Assembly (NCBI RefSeq): GCF_947039875.1
Contig: NZ_CAMRAN010000009.1
Coordinates: 34,623-98,622, forward strand
Source: an uncultured Photobacterium sp.
Lineage (GTDB): Bacteria > Pseudomonadota > Gammaproteobacteria > Enterobacterales > Vibrionaceae
Direction of reading: 5' to 3'
Length of the DNA: 64,000 bases
Shown: piece by piece, positions 35,743-46,264 of the stretch
Layout: every line of letters begins with the position of its first letter
How positions within the stretch are numbered: position 1 is the stretch's first letter
Made by a program: the position numbers and the translations under genes
The notes under the pieces: model-generated
The model's input: only the letters and a program-made list of their open reading frames with translations
Database searches by the model: none
Told to the model about the DNA's origin: nothing

Positions 35743-37389
35743 TTACTTAAATTCAGCTTTGCGCATACGGTTTAATACCGCCATGACTTCAATGACGCGA
35801 GGCTTAGCCATTTCACCATACTTAGGCATCATATCTGCCCAGTTATCGTGCAACATATTGGCAAACGCACGAGTAGGATTTTTTTCCCAACCTTTTGTCT
35901 GTGCCAGTTGGAACCATAGGTAACCAATAGCTAATAGCTGGCTAGAGTGAGCAATTTGCTCTAATGCTTGTAAATCAATGTATTCACGACCAAAACGAAG
36001 AGACGTCTTGTCTTTAACCTGAATACGGAATTTACCTTCTTCTAGCATTGCTTGTAATGCACTGCGGTTTATTTGACGTGTGCGAGGATGAACAATAACT
36101 TCTGTTCCTTCTTGCTTACGACGTGTTGGGTGAGAAGCTACCACAGCACGTGCTTTTTCTGTTACATCAACAGCATCATAGTTGTGCATTTGAATGACAG
36201 TATCAGCAACATCAAGATAGTCACCAGAACCGCCCATTACCAACATAACTGAGATGTTGTGTTGATCGCGTAATAGTGCAATACGGTCAACCAATGGTGT
36301 TATTGGCTCATCTTCTTTACAGATCAGTGCTTGCATACGTTCATCACGGATCATGAAATTAGACGCTGATGTATCTTCATCAATCAATAAGGCTTCAGCG
36401 CCTGATTCAATTGATTCTTGTAACCATGATGCTTGTGACGTTGAACCTGACGCATTTTGACTACTAAACGCTGTTGTGTCTTTACCCATTGGTAAGTTGC
36501 TGATGTAAGGTGATAGATCAACATTGTGAACGCAACGACCATCTTCAGCACGAATTTTAGCTGCAGCATCGTTAGTCACAACATATTCACGACCATCACC
36601 AGGAACATGATCATACACAGAACGTTCAATGGCGCTCAGCAAGGTTGATTTGCCGTGGAAACCACCACCAACAATAAGTGTAATGCCTTCAGGAATACCC
36701 ATGCCGCGTATTTTGCCTTTATGGGGAGCTTCTAGTTCAACTGCTAAGTTATCAGGGCTTAGGAATGGCACTGCATCAGTTAGTGGTAAATCACTATTAC
36801 CAGCAAGGCGAGGTAATAAGCTGCCATCAGCGACAAAGGCTAATAATTTGTGTTTTTTAAGTTGGCTTCGTAGCGCAACTTGATCTTCGACCGTTTCACA
36901 GTGACGTTGTAACTCATCCATGGGTAATTCACGTGCGATAGTGGCACGACGAATCATTTTTGGTAAGTAGAAGGTCAATAGGTTGAGGGTTTTTTTCGCA
37001 ATAATAGTACGGCCATCAGAAGGCATATTAATGCGGAAACGTAATTCAATACCTTCTTCATCAAACACAACGGAAGTGCGATCAAGAATAGTTTGTCCTG
37101 GCATGTCAATTAAGACAGCATTATCTTGCTGTGATAATTCAGCAAAGAAGCGTGCAATAAAATCACGAGCTGCACGTTGATAATCAGTCGATTTTTCACG
37201 TAGCCATTCAAGGTCAGTTAATGACCAAGCGCGACGGGCACGAACGCGAGAAGCAGGCGCAAAAGGATCCGACTGAACGGTATCGATAAAAAAGTCGAAA
37301 TCAACAAAGTGATATTCACCGCGCATACTTGAATAGCTACGGTAGTTATGACGGTCAATTTTATGGAGTTTGGCTTCGAGTAATTGCAT
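35743..37389 (-). CDS. ABC_ATPase-domain protein (PF09818-like)
   Basis: 548 residues from ATG 37389, preceded by CGGGGCG; a start at 37428 is also open. Seen: the family opening 'LLEAKLHKIDRHNYRSYSSM', 'RARRAWSLTDLEWLREKSTD', a P-loop 'LIVGGGFHGKSTLLSAIERS', and an acidic Walker B-like LLIDEDTSASNFMIRD. These soluble ATPases have no transporter domain, and their role is unknown. Confidence 0.85.
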   Translation of the reverse strand: MQLLEAKLHKIDRHNYRSYSSMRGEYHFVDFDFFIDTVQSDPFAPASRVRARRAWSLTDLEWLREKSTDYQRAARDFIARFFAELSQQDNAVLIDMPGQTILDRTSVVFDEEGIELRFRINMPSDGRTIIAKKTLNLLTFYLPKMIRRATIARELPMDELQRHCETVEDQVALRSQLKKHKLLAFVADGSLLPRLAGNSDLPLTDAVPFLSPDNLAVELEAPHKGKIRGMGIPEGITLIVGGGFHGKSTLLSAIERSVYDHVPGDGREYVVTNDAAAKIRAEDGRCVHNVDLSPYISNLPMGKDTTAFSSQNASGSTSQASWLQESIESGAEALLIDEDTSASNFMIRDERMQALICKEDEPITPLVDRIALLRDQHNISVMLVMGGSGDYLDVADTVIQMHNYDAVDVTEKARAVVASHPTRRKQEGTEVIVHPRTRQINRSALQAMLEEGKFRIQVKDKTSLRFGREYIDLQALEQIAHSSQLLAIGYLWFQLAQTKGWEKNPTRAFANMLHDNWADMMPKYGEMAKPRVIEVMAVLNRMRKAEFK

Positions 37390-37988
37390 ATCGCCCCGAT
37401 ATCGTTCGTTATTAAATACAGAGCGCATAATGAGGTTGGCTCTGGTCGCTGGATATTACACTAAACCCTGACTTTTAGCATGAAAACTTTACCTAGGTCA
37501 CAAAAAACGTTTTAAGCGTCGATTGTTTCAAAACGAAGAAATAACAAAATGTAAAGTAATATTATGACAGCTAAAACGTTTCAGTGCTGAGGTAATCATT
37601 ATGAAGCAAAGCTTTTATTTATGAGCATGACATCAGTCAATTGTGCCAATATAGCCTTAAATACCAATATAGTATGTAAAGCTCTTACATCTATATGTTT
37701 ATACTTAATTTTTCATGGTTGATGAATTAGTTCTATTTATATGAAAATATCAATATAGTTTAGAACACTAAAATAATGCTTATTCAAGGTGATTATTAAT
37801 ACTAAAAATGAAATTGTAAGTAAAAGTAAACTATTTTCATCTTTTCTACCTGTCAATACTGGTTATCTTTGCTGTTATGATGCATTCTTAAAAGATAAAA
37901 CAACAAAAACTCACATGAAACCAACAGCTTATTCCTTTTTGGTATAATTTACCTGTGTTGTGTGATAATGATTATCAAGGTAACAACT
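37390..37988. promoter_or_regulatory. Divergent region with Fur-box-like site
   Basis: The right end has a TATAAT (37943-37948) followed by GATAATGATTATC (37964-37976), a half-plus-half match to the Fur consensus, and then AAGG for the gene at 37989. The site lies just after the -10, where a repressor would block transcription. Nothing else is recognised in the region. Confidence 0.6.
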
Positions 37989-38876
37989 ATGAATAAACCC
38001 CAGCTTAAAATCATTGCCGAAAATGCTTTCTTTTCAATGTTTCGTCGCAAAGCTGATGTGTGTGATATTCAGGAAACCTTTTATGGTTGGGTAGTTTTTC
38101 TTGCCTCAGGGAAGTCGAAAATTGTGGTGAAATTTTCACGTGAAGTAGGTCGTATTGGTAAAGAAGTTGCAAGTTTAGAGCAGTTACGTAAAATTGTGTC
38201 ATGCCCCGTGCCTGAAATTTATTTATTTGGTCGAGAAGCAGGGTATGACTATATCGTTTTAGATTGGTTAGATGGTGTCTCTGCACATCAATTACCTGAA
38301 GATTCTAAAGCTGTGATGACATTTAGAGAAGATTATACTGATATTTTATTAGCGTTACATGAACATCAGCATCCACAAGGGTTTGAACTTTCTAATGGTC
38401 AATTTAGCCAAGATTTAAGTTCAGCATTTGATGATTGGATGGGGAGTGTGTATCACTATTTAATGAGTTCTGGCTCACCATTTAGTTCGAAGCTAAAAGA
38501 AAAATTCACTGATCTTTGGGAAAATAGAACCAAAATATTAGCACCGATTGCACATGAGTCATCATCTTTTGTACATGATGATTGTCATATTGCGAATGTG
38601 CTCTTTAATCCAACGACCTTTAAAGTGGCTGGATTATTAGATCCGTGTGATAGTGGTTTTAAACATCGAGAATTGGATGTAATTCATTTATTTGATGTAC
38701 GTGGTGATTTACATATTGCAGAACGTTATCTAGAAAAAAGTCACTTAGATGATGGTTTTGAAGCGCGTCGTCATTTTTTTAGTCTCTGGGATGACGCTAA
38801 ACATAGTCGAAATATGGGCTGGTATAATGAGCAATGGCTAGCCAATAAGTTTTCATTATATCAATCAGCGATATAA
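37989..38876 (+). CDS. APH/choline-kinase-like phosphotransferase
   Basis: 295 residues from the ATG at 37989 (AAGG upstream), 27 bases after the longer start. Kinase-like pieces: 'VVKFSREVGRIGKEVASLEQ', the catalytic loop SFVHDDCHIANVLFNP and the metal Asp in 'GLLDPCDSGFKHRELDV'. This is the aminoglycoside phosphotransferase/choline kinase fold; the substrate is unknown and antibiotic resistance should not be assumed. A Fur-box-like element directly upstream suggests iron control. Confidence 0.8.
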   Translation: MNKPQLKIIAENAFFSMFRRKADVCDIQETFYGWVVFLASGKSKIVVKFSREVGRIGKEVASLEQLRKIVSCPVPEIYLFGREAGYDYIVLDWLDGVSAHQLPEDSKAVMTFREDYTDILLALHEHQHPQGFELSNGQFSQDLSSAFDDWMGSVYHYLMSSGSPFSSKLKEKFTDLWENRTKILAPIAHESSSFVHDDCHIANVLFNPTTFKVAGLLDPCDSGFKHRELDVIHLFDVRGDLHIAERYLEKSHLDDGFEARRHFFSLWDDAKHSRNMGWYNEQWLANKFSLYQSAI

Positions 38877-38971
38877 TACGTATTTTGACGATATAGAATT
38901 ATTTGCCATAACATCAATCTACATATTATGGTTAGTTATGGTTTATAAAAATGTAAAGGAAGATGTGATTT

Positions 38972-39682
38972 ATGAAGAAAACGGCAGTCGGTTTATTAAC
39001 CTTGTTTCTTTTTGGTTGTGCTCAACAATTACCTGTCGATGATGAGCAGCAAACAACAGCACCAGTAACAAAGCCAATTACTAAACCATTAGCATTTGCA
39101 TCAATGGTGACGGCTACTGAAATGAAAGCAGCAGCAAAAGCACAAACAGCTGCTGCTAAAAAGAAAACATCAAAGATGCACCAGCAGGCGTTAGTTAAAA
39201 AAAATGTGGCTACGGATAAAATTACGGCTTCAACAGCCACTGCAAAGTTAGCATCTGTTGATCATAAGAAAAAGGCGAGCACGGAAAAGACCACCAAAGA
39301 TGGTATGTTAGTTTTAGGGCACCATGAGTGGGTATTGATATTATCAGGTGCTAAACATGTTTCTGCTTATATTGATCCTAACTCACCAACGTCTCGAATT
39401 GGTGTTAAAGATGTAGTAGAGTTTGAGCGTGACGGTGATAAATGGGTGAAGTTTATCTTCCAAGGCAAAGAGTATAAATACCCAGTAAAATCGTGGTCAA
39501 AATCTGAAAATAAAAAACGATTACCTGTTGTGTCATTGCGAACAAAACTAGGGGATCGTAATGATGAAGTTGAATATCAACTGATTGATAGCGGCAGTGG
39601 GGTTGTGTTAGGTGAAAACTTTATGCGAGATGTTGCGATACAGAATAGCCAGCGCCAATATGTTCAGCCGCGAGCGAAGTAA
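38972..39682 (+). CDS. Lipoprotein with Ala/Lys-rich linker
   Basis: 236 residues. Lipobox LFGC near residue 16, then a 90-residue low-complexity linker rich in Lys, Ala and Thr, then a compact C-terminal domain of 120 residues (LGHHEWVLILSGAKHVSAYI...VVEFERDGDKWVKFIFQG). The linker could span the periplasm or thread peptidoglycan. Family not recognised. It lies 95 bases after the kinase-like gene. Confidence 0.7.
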   Translation: MKKTAVGLLTLFLFGCAQQLPVDDEQQTTAPVTKPITKPLAFASMVTATEMKAAAKAQTAAAKKKTSKMHQQALVKKNVATDKITASTATAKLASVDHKKKASTEKTTKDGMLVLGHHEWVLILSGAKHVSAYIDPNSPTSRIGVKDVVEFERDGDKWVKFIFQGKEYKYPVKSWSKSENKKRLPVVSLRTKLGDRNDEVEYQLIDSGSGVVLGENFMRDVAIQNSQRQYVQPRAK

Positions 39683-39713
39683 ATTTTAGCTAGTCTTAAG
39701 TTGACGGTATAAG

Positions 39714-39756
39714 AAACGGCATTTATCTTACTCAAGATTAATGCCGTTTTTTTATT
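39714..39756. terminator. Bidirectional terminator
   Basis: AAACGGCATT and AATGCCGTTT arms plus a T-run, between convergent genes. Confidence 0.85.
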
Positions 39757-39766
39757 ATTGATGAAT

Positions 39767-40579
39767 CTATTCAGCAACGATAACTTCGTAGCTACTAAAC
39801 TTACGAATATTAATCACGCCAGTATCAAACAATAAATACTGACCTTTAATCCCTTCGAGAATACCACTGACGACGGGTTCTTTATCAAAATTATGTGACG
39901 CTATTTTAGTTGGAAACTGATCAACAGGATAATGAATATCCACAATGCTATTATCCAAATATTCGATAGCATCTTCACCAAATTCTGCCGTTATCTCAGC
40001 TAATTTTTGTTTTACTTGTGGTAACAGTAACTGCGCTTGTTGCTGGAGATCGATATCGTCATTATTGCCTTTTAGCATTGTGCGCCAATTGGTTTTGTCT
40101 GCCACCATTTCAGCGATAGCAACTTCAACAAGCCCTGATATTTGGCGGGTTTTTACTTTTAATACCGCAAGAGCTTGAGTTGCACCTTGATCAATCCAGC
40201 GAGTTGGAATTTGAGTATGACGGGTGATGCCAACTTTAAGTGCTGATGTATTAGAAAGATAAACATAGTGAGGCACCATGCAATTTTCTTCGCCCCATTT
40301 GGGCTCACGGCAAGTTCCTTCAGCATAATGGCAAGTTTCTGGCTTCATTATACACATATCACAGCTTGCTAATTTCTTCATACAAGGAAAGCAGTGACCT
40401 TGAGAATAGCTTTTTTTGGTCTTTTTGCCACATGAACAACAGAAGATATTTCCCGTATGGGTGAGGGTTAATTGCTTGCCAATATAAGGATTAAGATGAA
40501 GTTGTTGATCGCCAATAGGGAGATAGTAATCAATGATATCTCCAAGTGATGATTTCATTTTACTGAGTGTACCTTGCAT
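39767..40579 (-). CDS. DUF2797 family protein
   Basis: 270 residues from ATG 40579, preceded by GGTGAG; an ATG 15 bases earlier is open. Cys-rich zinc-binding part: 'FCCSCGKKTKKSYSQGHCFP' and 'CDMCIMKPETCHY'. A segment 'YVYLSNTSALKVGITR' follows, resembling GIY-YIG nuclease motifs, as known for this family. Function not established. Confidence 0.8.
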   Translation of the reverse strand: MQGTLSKMKSSLGDIIDYYLPIGDQQLHLNPYIGKQLTLTHTGNIFCCSCGKKTKKSYSQGHCFPCMKKLASCDMCIMKPETCHYAEGTCREPKWGEENCMVPHYVYLSNTSALKVGITRHTQIPTRWIDQGATQALAVLKVKTRQISGLVEVAIAEMVADKTNWRTMLKGNNDDIDLQQQAQLLLPQVKQKLAEITAEFGEDAIEYLDNSIVDIHYPVDQFPTKIASHNFDKEPVVSGILEGIKGQYLLFDTGVINIRKFSSYEVIVAE

Positions 40580-40968
40580 GCTCGTGCTCACCATTAAATG
40601 TTTACTGTGAGTGTATCAGTGATTTGTATCAAGACCTAAATATCTTGCGGTGGTTGATACTAAATAGCGAACCACATAAACAGGAGGATTCTCATCTCAT
40701 TATATAAACAGTAGCTATAATTAAGTAAATATACATTTGTCGTCATAGATAGGTCAAATATGAAAAATAAATTTAAGAGGCTAATAAATACTTATATAAA
40801 ATTAGTAAGTAGTAAACAAATTCATAATATTTATAAATAATATACCTATTAAGTGTGTGGTTATAGCTCTATTGATTAATTACAATGCATGAAGTGATTA
40901 TAAAGTGTAGTTCAAAAAAATAAAATCCAAGAGTATTTTTTATTCTTGGATTTTATATACGATATTTA
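40580..40968. other. Intergenic region ending in a terminator
   Basis: AT-rich, no gene. AAAATCCAAGA and TCTTGGATTTT-type arms at 40922-40955 form the terminator of the ABC operon coming from the right. Confidence 0.75.
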
Positions 40969-41907
40969 TTAATGTTGTAAATGGCGCGAACTGTATTTTT
41001 CTAGCTTGCTAAAGAATAATGATAAGCTAAAACATAATATAAAATACACCGCTCCAACAATAAGCCATATCTCAAAGATAAGTCCAGATGAATTGGCAAT
41101 TTCAGAACCAGTAAACGTCATTTCTTGTATAGAAATTAATGAAATAATGGATGAATCTTTTACGATTGAGATAAATTGCCCAGCAAGTGTCGGTACTATA
41201 GCTGTCAATGCTTGTGGAAATATAACAAATCGAAATCGACTATATGGTGATAATCCTAGTGAGTCAGCCGCTTCCCATTGACCTTTACTGATTGTATTAA
41301 TGCCAGAGCGAATAATTTCAGCAATATAAGCCGCCGCAATTAATCCTACGCATAGAACACCCGAGAATAGGTTTTCCCATAGGTTACTATGTCCAAACAA
41401 AACAAATTGTAATGTGTTTTCTTGGCCACTATAGTGACGAAAAATATTACTCAAACCTAGTAATGGAACCAACTGGTTTGAAATGAAAAAATAGAAAATA
41501 AACACAAAAACAAGCGGTGGAATATTACGCAATAGCTGAATATAGCTGCTTGAAATAAGTCGCATTACTTTAAATGATGAGAGGCTAGCGAGTGCAAGTA
41601 ATAAACCAAATGTAGCGGCAAAAATCATTCCCCAGATACTGACACGAATAGTGCTAATGATACCGCGTATAAAATAAGGTAAGCCACCATCATGACTGGA
41701 TGTAAAGATACGTTCAAATGCTTGTTGCCAATGCCAGTGGTAGTGAATACCAATAGACGAACGATAAGCGAGCCAACTCAGAAAGCAACCAATAATAATC
41801 AGTAAAATGATATCGAGTTTATTTAGTTTGAAATTAAAGCGACGCTTTACAGGAGGCCGTGAAACCTCCTGTATTGCATTGTCACCTGACGTTTTAGCGA
41901 CAGTCAT
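40969..41907 (-). CDS. Polar amino-acid ABC transporter permease (HisM type)
   Basis: 312 residues with a long cytoplasmic N-terminus, then hydrophobic segments and the EAA loop 'QWEAADSLGLSPYSRFRFVI'. Also 'YIQLLRNIPPLVFVFIFYF', typical of HisMQ-type amino-acid permeases. Last gene of the four-gene operon. It should form a heterodimer with the permease at 42753. Confidence 0.9.
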   Translation of the reverse strand: MTVAKTSGDNAIQEVSRPPVKRRFNFKLNKLDIILLIIIGCFLSWLAYRSSIGIHYHWHWQQAFERIFTSSHDGGLPYFIRGIISTIRVSIWGMIFAATFGLLLALASLSSFKVMRLISSSYIQLLRNIPPLVFVFIFYFFISNQLVPLLGLSNIFRHYSGQENTLQFVLFGHSNLWENLFSGVLCVGLIAAAYIAEIIRSGINTISKGQWEAADSLGLSPYSRFRFVIFPQALTAIVPTLAGQFISIVKDSSIISLISIQEMTFTGSEIANSSGLIFEIWLIVGAVYFILCFSLSLFFSKLEKYSSRHLQH

Positions 41908-41909
41908 TA

Positions 41910-42725
41910 TTAATTATTCTCGTTTACCTGATTTTGCCAATCAGTTGTTTTAAACCAGTATTGGTAACGCTCATTTAGCCAACCATCTTCTGTACGTACT
42001 TGAATCCAGTTATTAAGTAAGTTAAGTAAGTTAAAATCACCCTGACGAATTGCAAAACCTGTCGCGTAACGCGTTAATGACTTTTTAAATGGCATAAATA
42101 AGCTATCTGGATTTTTGATGACCATTTGCTCTGGTGTTGGTGTTGATGCTAACGCTGCTTGGGCATTACCATTAAGTACTTCTTGGAATGCTTGGGTTTC
42201 GTCATCAAATTGGCGTAGTTTTGCTTTCGGGAATAACTTACGTGCTGTTTGAACAGGGTAAGCACCACTTCGGACAGCAATTGTTACGCTACGCTTATTA
42301 TAGTCATCAATCGTTGTCATTTTTGACGCAAGCTTTTTGTTAGCTACCATTTGAACCGCAGAATATGAGTATGGATGAGTAAATAGCACGCTCATGTTTC
42401 GTTTCGGAGTAATGGTTAAACCACCAATGATGACATCAAATTTACCTGCTAATAAAGCAGGAATAATACCATCCCAAGCTGTAGGTACGAATTCAACTTT
42501 TAATCCAGCATCAGCAGCTAAGCGTTTAGCGACATCGACTTCAAAACCAATCAAATCACCTTGCTTATCACGCATCGCCCAAGGAACAAATGTTGATAAA
42601 CCAACACGTAATGTGCCGCTTTTTTTAATTTGTTGTAGCGCATTACTGTTGTCTGCTGCAAAGGCATTATTAGCCCCTAATAAGCAAGTAAAAACGGTAA
42701 GTAATACCGCAATAAAGCGTTTCAT
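41910..42725 (-). CDS. Amino-acid ABC transporter substrate-binding protein
   Basis: 271 residues from ATG 42725, with GGAG upstream; the open frame runs 21 bases further. A signal peptide (FIAVLLTVFTCLLGANNAFA) is followed by the SBP_bac_3 pattern: 'GTLRVGLSTFVPWAMRDKQG', 'GFEVDVAKRLA' and 'DVIIGGLTITPKRNMSVLFT'. It delivers a polar amino acid to the membrane complex. Which amino acid cannot be told from sequence alone. Confidence 0.9.
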   Translation of the reverse strand: MKRFIAVLLTVFTCLLGANNAFAADNSNALQQIKKSGTLRVGLSTFVPWAMRDKQGDLIGFEVDVAKRLAADAGLKVEFVPTAWDGIIPALLAGKFDVIIGGLTITPKRNMSVLFTHPYSYSAVQMVANKKLASKMTTIDDYNKRSVTIAVRSGAYPVQTARKLFPKAKLRQFDDETQAFQEVLNGNAQAALASTPTPEQMVIKNPDSLFMPFKKSLTRYATGFAIRQGDFNLLNLLNNWIQVRTEDGWLNERYQYWFKTTDWQNQVNENN

Positions 42726-42752
42726 AGCTTTCTCCATCGATGTCATATAAAT

Positions 42753-43553
42753 TTAATGATTAGGGATACTTAAACGATGCTCTAGCCAAATAGCTAATGC
42801 TGATAATGTTAAAGTGATACAAAGATAAATTGCAGCGACAGTGAACCAAACTTCAAATGGCATCGCTGTGTCTGCGACAATATTCCGTCCTTCCGTTGTG
42901 AGATCAAATATAGCCATAATACTGACAATGGATGAATTTTTTACTAACGATACCGCTTCATTTGTGAGCGGTGGAATTATTTTTCTAAACATTTGTGGAA
43001 TAACAACAAATCGATAACTATCAATTTGTGATAGGCCTAAGCTTTCTGCTGCTTCAAGTTGACCGCGAGGGATCCCTTGTAGTCCGGCACGGAAAATTTC
43101 AGCACTATAAGCACCTTGAAATAAAGACAGTGCTAAAATAGCCGTTGTGGTGCGATCAATGCCTAATACTGGACCAAAAACGAAATACAATAGATAAATT
43201 TGTACTAATAAAGGCGTATTACGAATAACTTCAATATATCCGCGAGCAAGGCCTCGACCGACAATAGAGTCAGACATTCGTAATAATGCCGTGATAAAGC
43301 CGATAACAATAGTACAGATTAAGCTGATACTTGATATTTTCAGCGTTATCATTAAACCTTCAAGTAAGTCACCAAGATACCATTGGCCATCTTCTTTAAA
43401 CCAAAGGTATTCAGGAATCCGGTACCATTGCCAGTTATAATTCATGGCTTTTGCACCACTATCAAGTAGCCACATGATAATTGAAGCTACGCAGATCACT
43501 TGTAAGGTGACGGCAATAATTTTAGGAATTCGAGATCGCGTGTTGTGGGTCAT
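42753..43553 (-). CDS. Polar amino-acid ABC transporter permease (HisQ type)
   Basis: 266 residues with 'YIEVIRNTPLLVQIYLLYFV' and the EAA loop 'GQLEAAESLGLSQIDSYRFV'. It is cotranscribed with the ATPase (10-base gap) and the binding protein. Confidence 0.9.
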   Translation of the reverse strand: MTHNTRSRIPKIIAVTLQVICVASIIMWLLDSGAKAMNYNWQWYRIPEYLWFKEDGQWYLGDLLEGLMITLKISSISLICTIVIGFITALLRMSDSIVGRGLARGYIEVIRNTPLLVQIYLLYFVFGPVLGIDRTTTAILALSLFQGAYSAEIFRAGLQGIPRGQLEAAESLGLSQIDSYRFVVIPQMFRKIIPPLTNEAVSLVKNSSIVSIMAIFDLTTEGRNIVADTAMPFEVWFTVAAIYLCITLTLSALAIWLEHRLSIPNH

Positions 43554-43563
43554 TATTTTGATC

Positions 43564-44304
43564 TCAATAGCTAAGAATATTTTCCAGAAATTGTTGTGTC
43601 CGCAGATGTTGAGGATTATCGAATAGTTGCGTAGGAGGTGCTATCTCAACAATTTCACCTTGATCCATAAATATAACCCGATCTGCAACTTGACGAGCAA
43701 AACCCATTTCATGCGTCACACAAACCATAGTGATACCATCATCGGCGAGTTCTTTCATAACATCAAGAACTTCGCGGATCATTTCAGGATCAAGCGCAGA
43801 TGTTGGTTCATCAAAAAGCAATATATTGGGTTTCATACATAAAGAACGGGCAATCGCTACCCGTTGCTGTTGACCGCCAGACAGTTGGCCTGGAAACTTA
43901 TCCGCTTGATGACCGATGTTGACACGCTCTAGAAACTTACGAGCTAAATTCTCTGCGTCAACTTTTGACATTTTCAATGCGCGACGAGGGGCTAATGTAA
44001 GATTATCTAAAACCGTCATATGAGGAAATAAATTGAAGTGCTGAAAAACCATGCCAACTTGGCCACGAATAGTATGAAGTTCTTTGTGGTTTAATATATG
44101 CCCAGCGACTGTTATCTCACCGTTATTGTATTTCTCTAATCCATTTATGCAGCGAATCAATGTGGATTTACCTGAGCCCGATGGCCCACAAATGACCAGT
44201 CTTTCACCTTTAGTAATAGAAAGATTAATATTTTTGAGTGCATGATAATTGCCATACCATTTGTCAACATTATTAAATGTGATTATGTTTTTTTCTAGCA
44301 ACAC
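43564..44304 (-). CDS. Amino-acid ABC transporter ATPase (GlnQ type)
   Basis: 246 residues with Walker [10 protein letters not shown], signature [15 protein letters not shown], Walker [15 protein letters not shown] and '[16 protein letters not shown]', all typical of GlnQ/HisP. First gene of the operon. Confidence 0.93.
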   Translation of the reverse strand: MLLEKNIITFNNVDKWYGNYHALKNINLSITKGERLVICGPSGSGKSTLIRCINGLEKYNNGEITVAGHILNHKELHTIRGQVGMVFQHFNLFPHMTVLDNLTLAPRRALKMSKVDAENLARKFLERVNIGHQADKFPGQLSGGQQQRVAIARSLCMKPNILLFDEPTSALDPEMIREVLDVMKELADDGITMVCVTHEMGFARQVADRVIFMDQGEIVEIAPPTQLFDNPQHLRTQQFLENILSY

Positions 44305-44752
44305 GGCATTCCTTAAATTTAATAGACATCTATTTATATGATCTTTAGTTATGTTTTTTTATGATTAAAGAATACATATTTATTGAATTAACATATCAAT
44401 ATTTGGTCAATGTAATATTAATAACACATTGAACAGATGCATATTCTTTGCGTATAAAATGTTTGATTATTAATTATTTTCAAGAGTATATTTTACCGTG
44501 TTTCTATTCTTACGTGTAATAATATATTCTATATTTTTGATGTTTCTGTTCATACATTGTCATTTATATGTGAAATAGTGCAGAGGTGGATAGTAAAACT
44601 GATGTATTGATGCAAAATTTGATTCAATAACCGTTTGCACTCTTAGTTTTTAAAAGATAAGTTAAACAAATGTATCAGAATTAATATTATATGGTTATTT
44701 GTCTCTGTAGGCTAATCGTTGGGTATTAAAAGGAATTATAGGAAGTAAGTAT
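44305..44752. other. Divergent intergenic region
   Basis: About 450 bases between the transporter operon and aroG. No leader peptide, attenuator or operator recognised; promoters for both sides expected. Confidence 0.4.
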
Positions 44753-45805
44753 ATGCATAAGACGGATGATATTCGTATAAGTGAAATCAAACAGCTTTTA
44801 CCACCGATTGCAGTGTTAGAGAAATTTCCTGCGTCTAATACTGCGGCTAAAACAGTTTATGAGTCACGTAAATCAATCCATAACATTCTCAATGATGAAG
44901 ATGACCGGTTATTAGTCATTGTCGGTCCTTGTTCGATTCATGATCCAGAAGCAGCATTAGAATATGGAAAAAAGCTGAAGAATTTAAGGGATGAACTTAA
45001 AGACGATCTTGAAATTGTTATGCGAGTTTATTTTGAAAAACCACGAACAACCGTTGGTTGGAAAGGGCTTATCAATGACCCATATATGGATAATAGTTTT
45101 CAATTAAATGATGGTTTACGTATTGGTCGAAAATTATTAGCGGATCTTACCGATTTAGGATTGCCAACAGCGGGTGAGTTTTTAGATATGATCACGCCGC
45201 AATATATGGGGGATTTGATAAGTTGGGGGGCGATTGGGGCTCGAACAACAGAATCCCAAGTACACCGTGAGCTTTCATCTGGACTATCTTGTCCTGTTGG
45301 TTTTAAAAATGGCACCGATGGTAATATTAAGATAGCCACGGATGCGATAGGATCAGCAAGCGCGCCTCACCACTTTTTATCAGTGACGAAATACGGTCAT
45401 TCTGCCATTGTTGCTACGGCGGGTAATGAAGATTGCCATATTATATTACGCGGCGGTAAAGTACCTAATTACAGTGCTGAAGATGTGAATGCAATTATGC
45501 AGCAACTTGCGAGCGCGGGTTTACGTAATAAATTGATGATTGATTTCAGCCACGCAAATAGTTCAAAACAATACCAGCGACAGGTGACTGTGTCTGAAGA
45601 TGTTGGGCAACAAATAGCCAATGGCAATCATGCTATTTTTGGGGTGATGATTGAAAGTCATCTTGTAGAAGGCCGTCAGGACATTGTTGATGGTAAAACA
45701 CCAACTTATGGTCAAAGTATTACTGATGCCTGTATTGGTTGGGACGATACTGATAAAGTATTACGTCAACTTGCTGGTGATGTCAGGTCTCGACGTCAAA
45801 AATAG
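44753..45805 (+). CDS. aroG: DAHP synthase (aromatic pathway entry)
   Basis: 350 residues, class I DAHP synthase, joining PEP and erythrose-4-phosphate. Strong identity to enteric AroG by eye: 'IVGPCSIHDPEAALEYGKKL', 'RVYFEKPRTTVGWKGLINDP', 'GEFLDMITPQYMGDLISWGA', 'SCPVGFKNGTDGNIKIA', 'DFSHANSSKQYQRQ'. The allosteric type (Phe, Tyr or Trp) is best judged as Phe-like from overall similarity, not from measured residues. Confidence 0.93.
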   Translation: MHKTDDIRISEIKQLLPPIAVLEKFPASNTAAKTVYESRKSIHNILNDEDDRLLVIVGPCSIHDPEAALEYGKKLKNLRDELKDDLEIVMRVYFEKPRTTVGWKGLINDPYMDNSFQLNDGLRIGRKLLADLTDLGLPTAGEFLDMITPQYMGDLISWGAIGARTTESQVHRELSSGLSCPVGFKNGTDGNIKIATDAIGSASAPHHFLSVTKYGHSAIVATAGNEDCHIILRGGKVPNYSAEDVNAIMQQLASAGLRNKLMIDFSHANSSKQYQRQVTVSEDVGQQIANGNHAIFGVMIESHLVEGRQDIVDGKTPTYGQSITDACIGWDDTDKVLRQLAGDVRSRRQK

Positions 45806-45847
45806 TGTTCAGATTATTTAAAAATGCTTTTAAATAATCACGCTATT

Positions 45848-45882
45848 AAAGCTTCTACTTATATCAAGTAGGGGCTTTTTTA
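45848..45882. terminator. Terminator after aroG
   Basis: AAGCTTCTACTT pairs with AAGTAGGGGCTT, followed by T-run; it overlaps the end of the opposite small gene. Confidence 0.8.
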
Positions 45883-46062
45883 TTGGTGATATCGATAACC
45901 ATCATTGAATTCAATGTCAAAATCTTCACCATAGTTATGTTGATTCACTAGATTTTCATTAAAAGGGAATTGGCAATATATTGAATAATCATGATGTAAA
46001 CCATTAATAATAAAAGCATTGAATATATCATGCGTGTCAGCTATAAGCGTTTTTTTATTCAT
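45880..46062 (-). CDS. Hypothetical protein, 60 residues
   Basis: Supported by a good GGAG six bases before the ATG. The product starts MNKKTLIADTHDIFNAFIIN and is rich in His, Asn and aromatic residues. No family recognised. It is convergent with aroG. Confidence 0.5.
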   Translation of the reverse strand: MNKKTLIADTHDIFNAFIINGLHHDYSIYCQFPFNENLVNQHNYGEDFDIEFNDGYRYHQ

Positions 46063-46264
46063 AATGACTCCAGATTACGTATACAGAGTAACGTGAAATA
46101 AAAGGTCATTTATTAAGCTTATATAACAACATTGTTTCTTGTGTAAATTAATATTCGAAGATGTACAATAAATGGGACGCTATTTGTTATTATTTATTGA
46201 TAAGATTGTTGTTTTACAAATTTTTTATCAATAATAAACAAAATTTATCCTGAGTAAGGAGGAG

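Noticed and set aside
37989..38876. Aminoglycoside resistance gene
   Set aside because: Only the general kinase fold is shared; chromosomal context and likely iron control do not support a resistance role.
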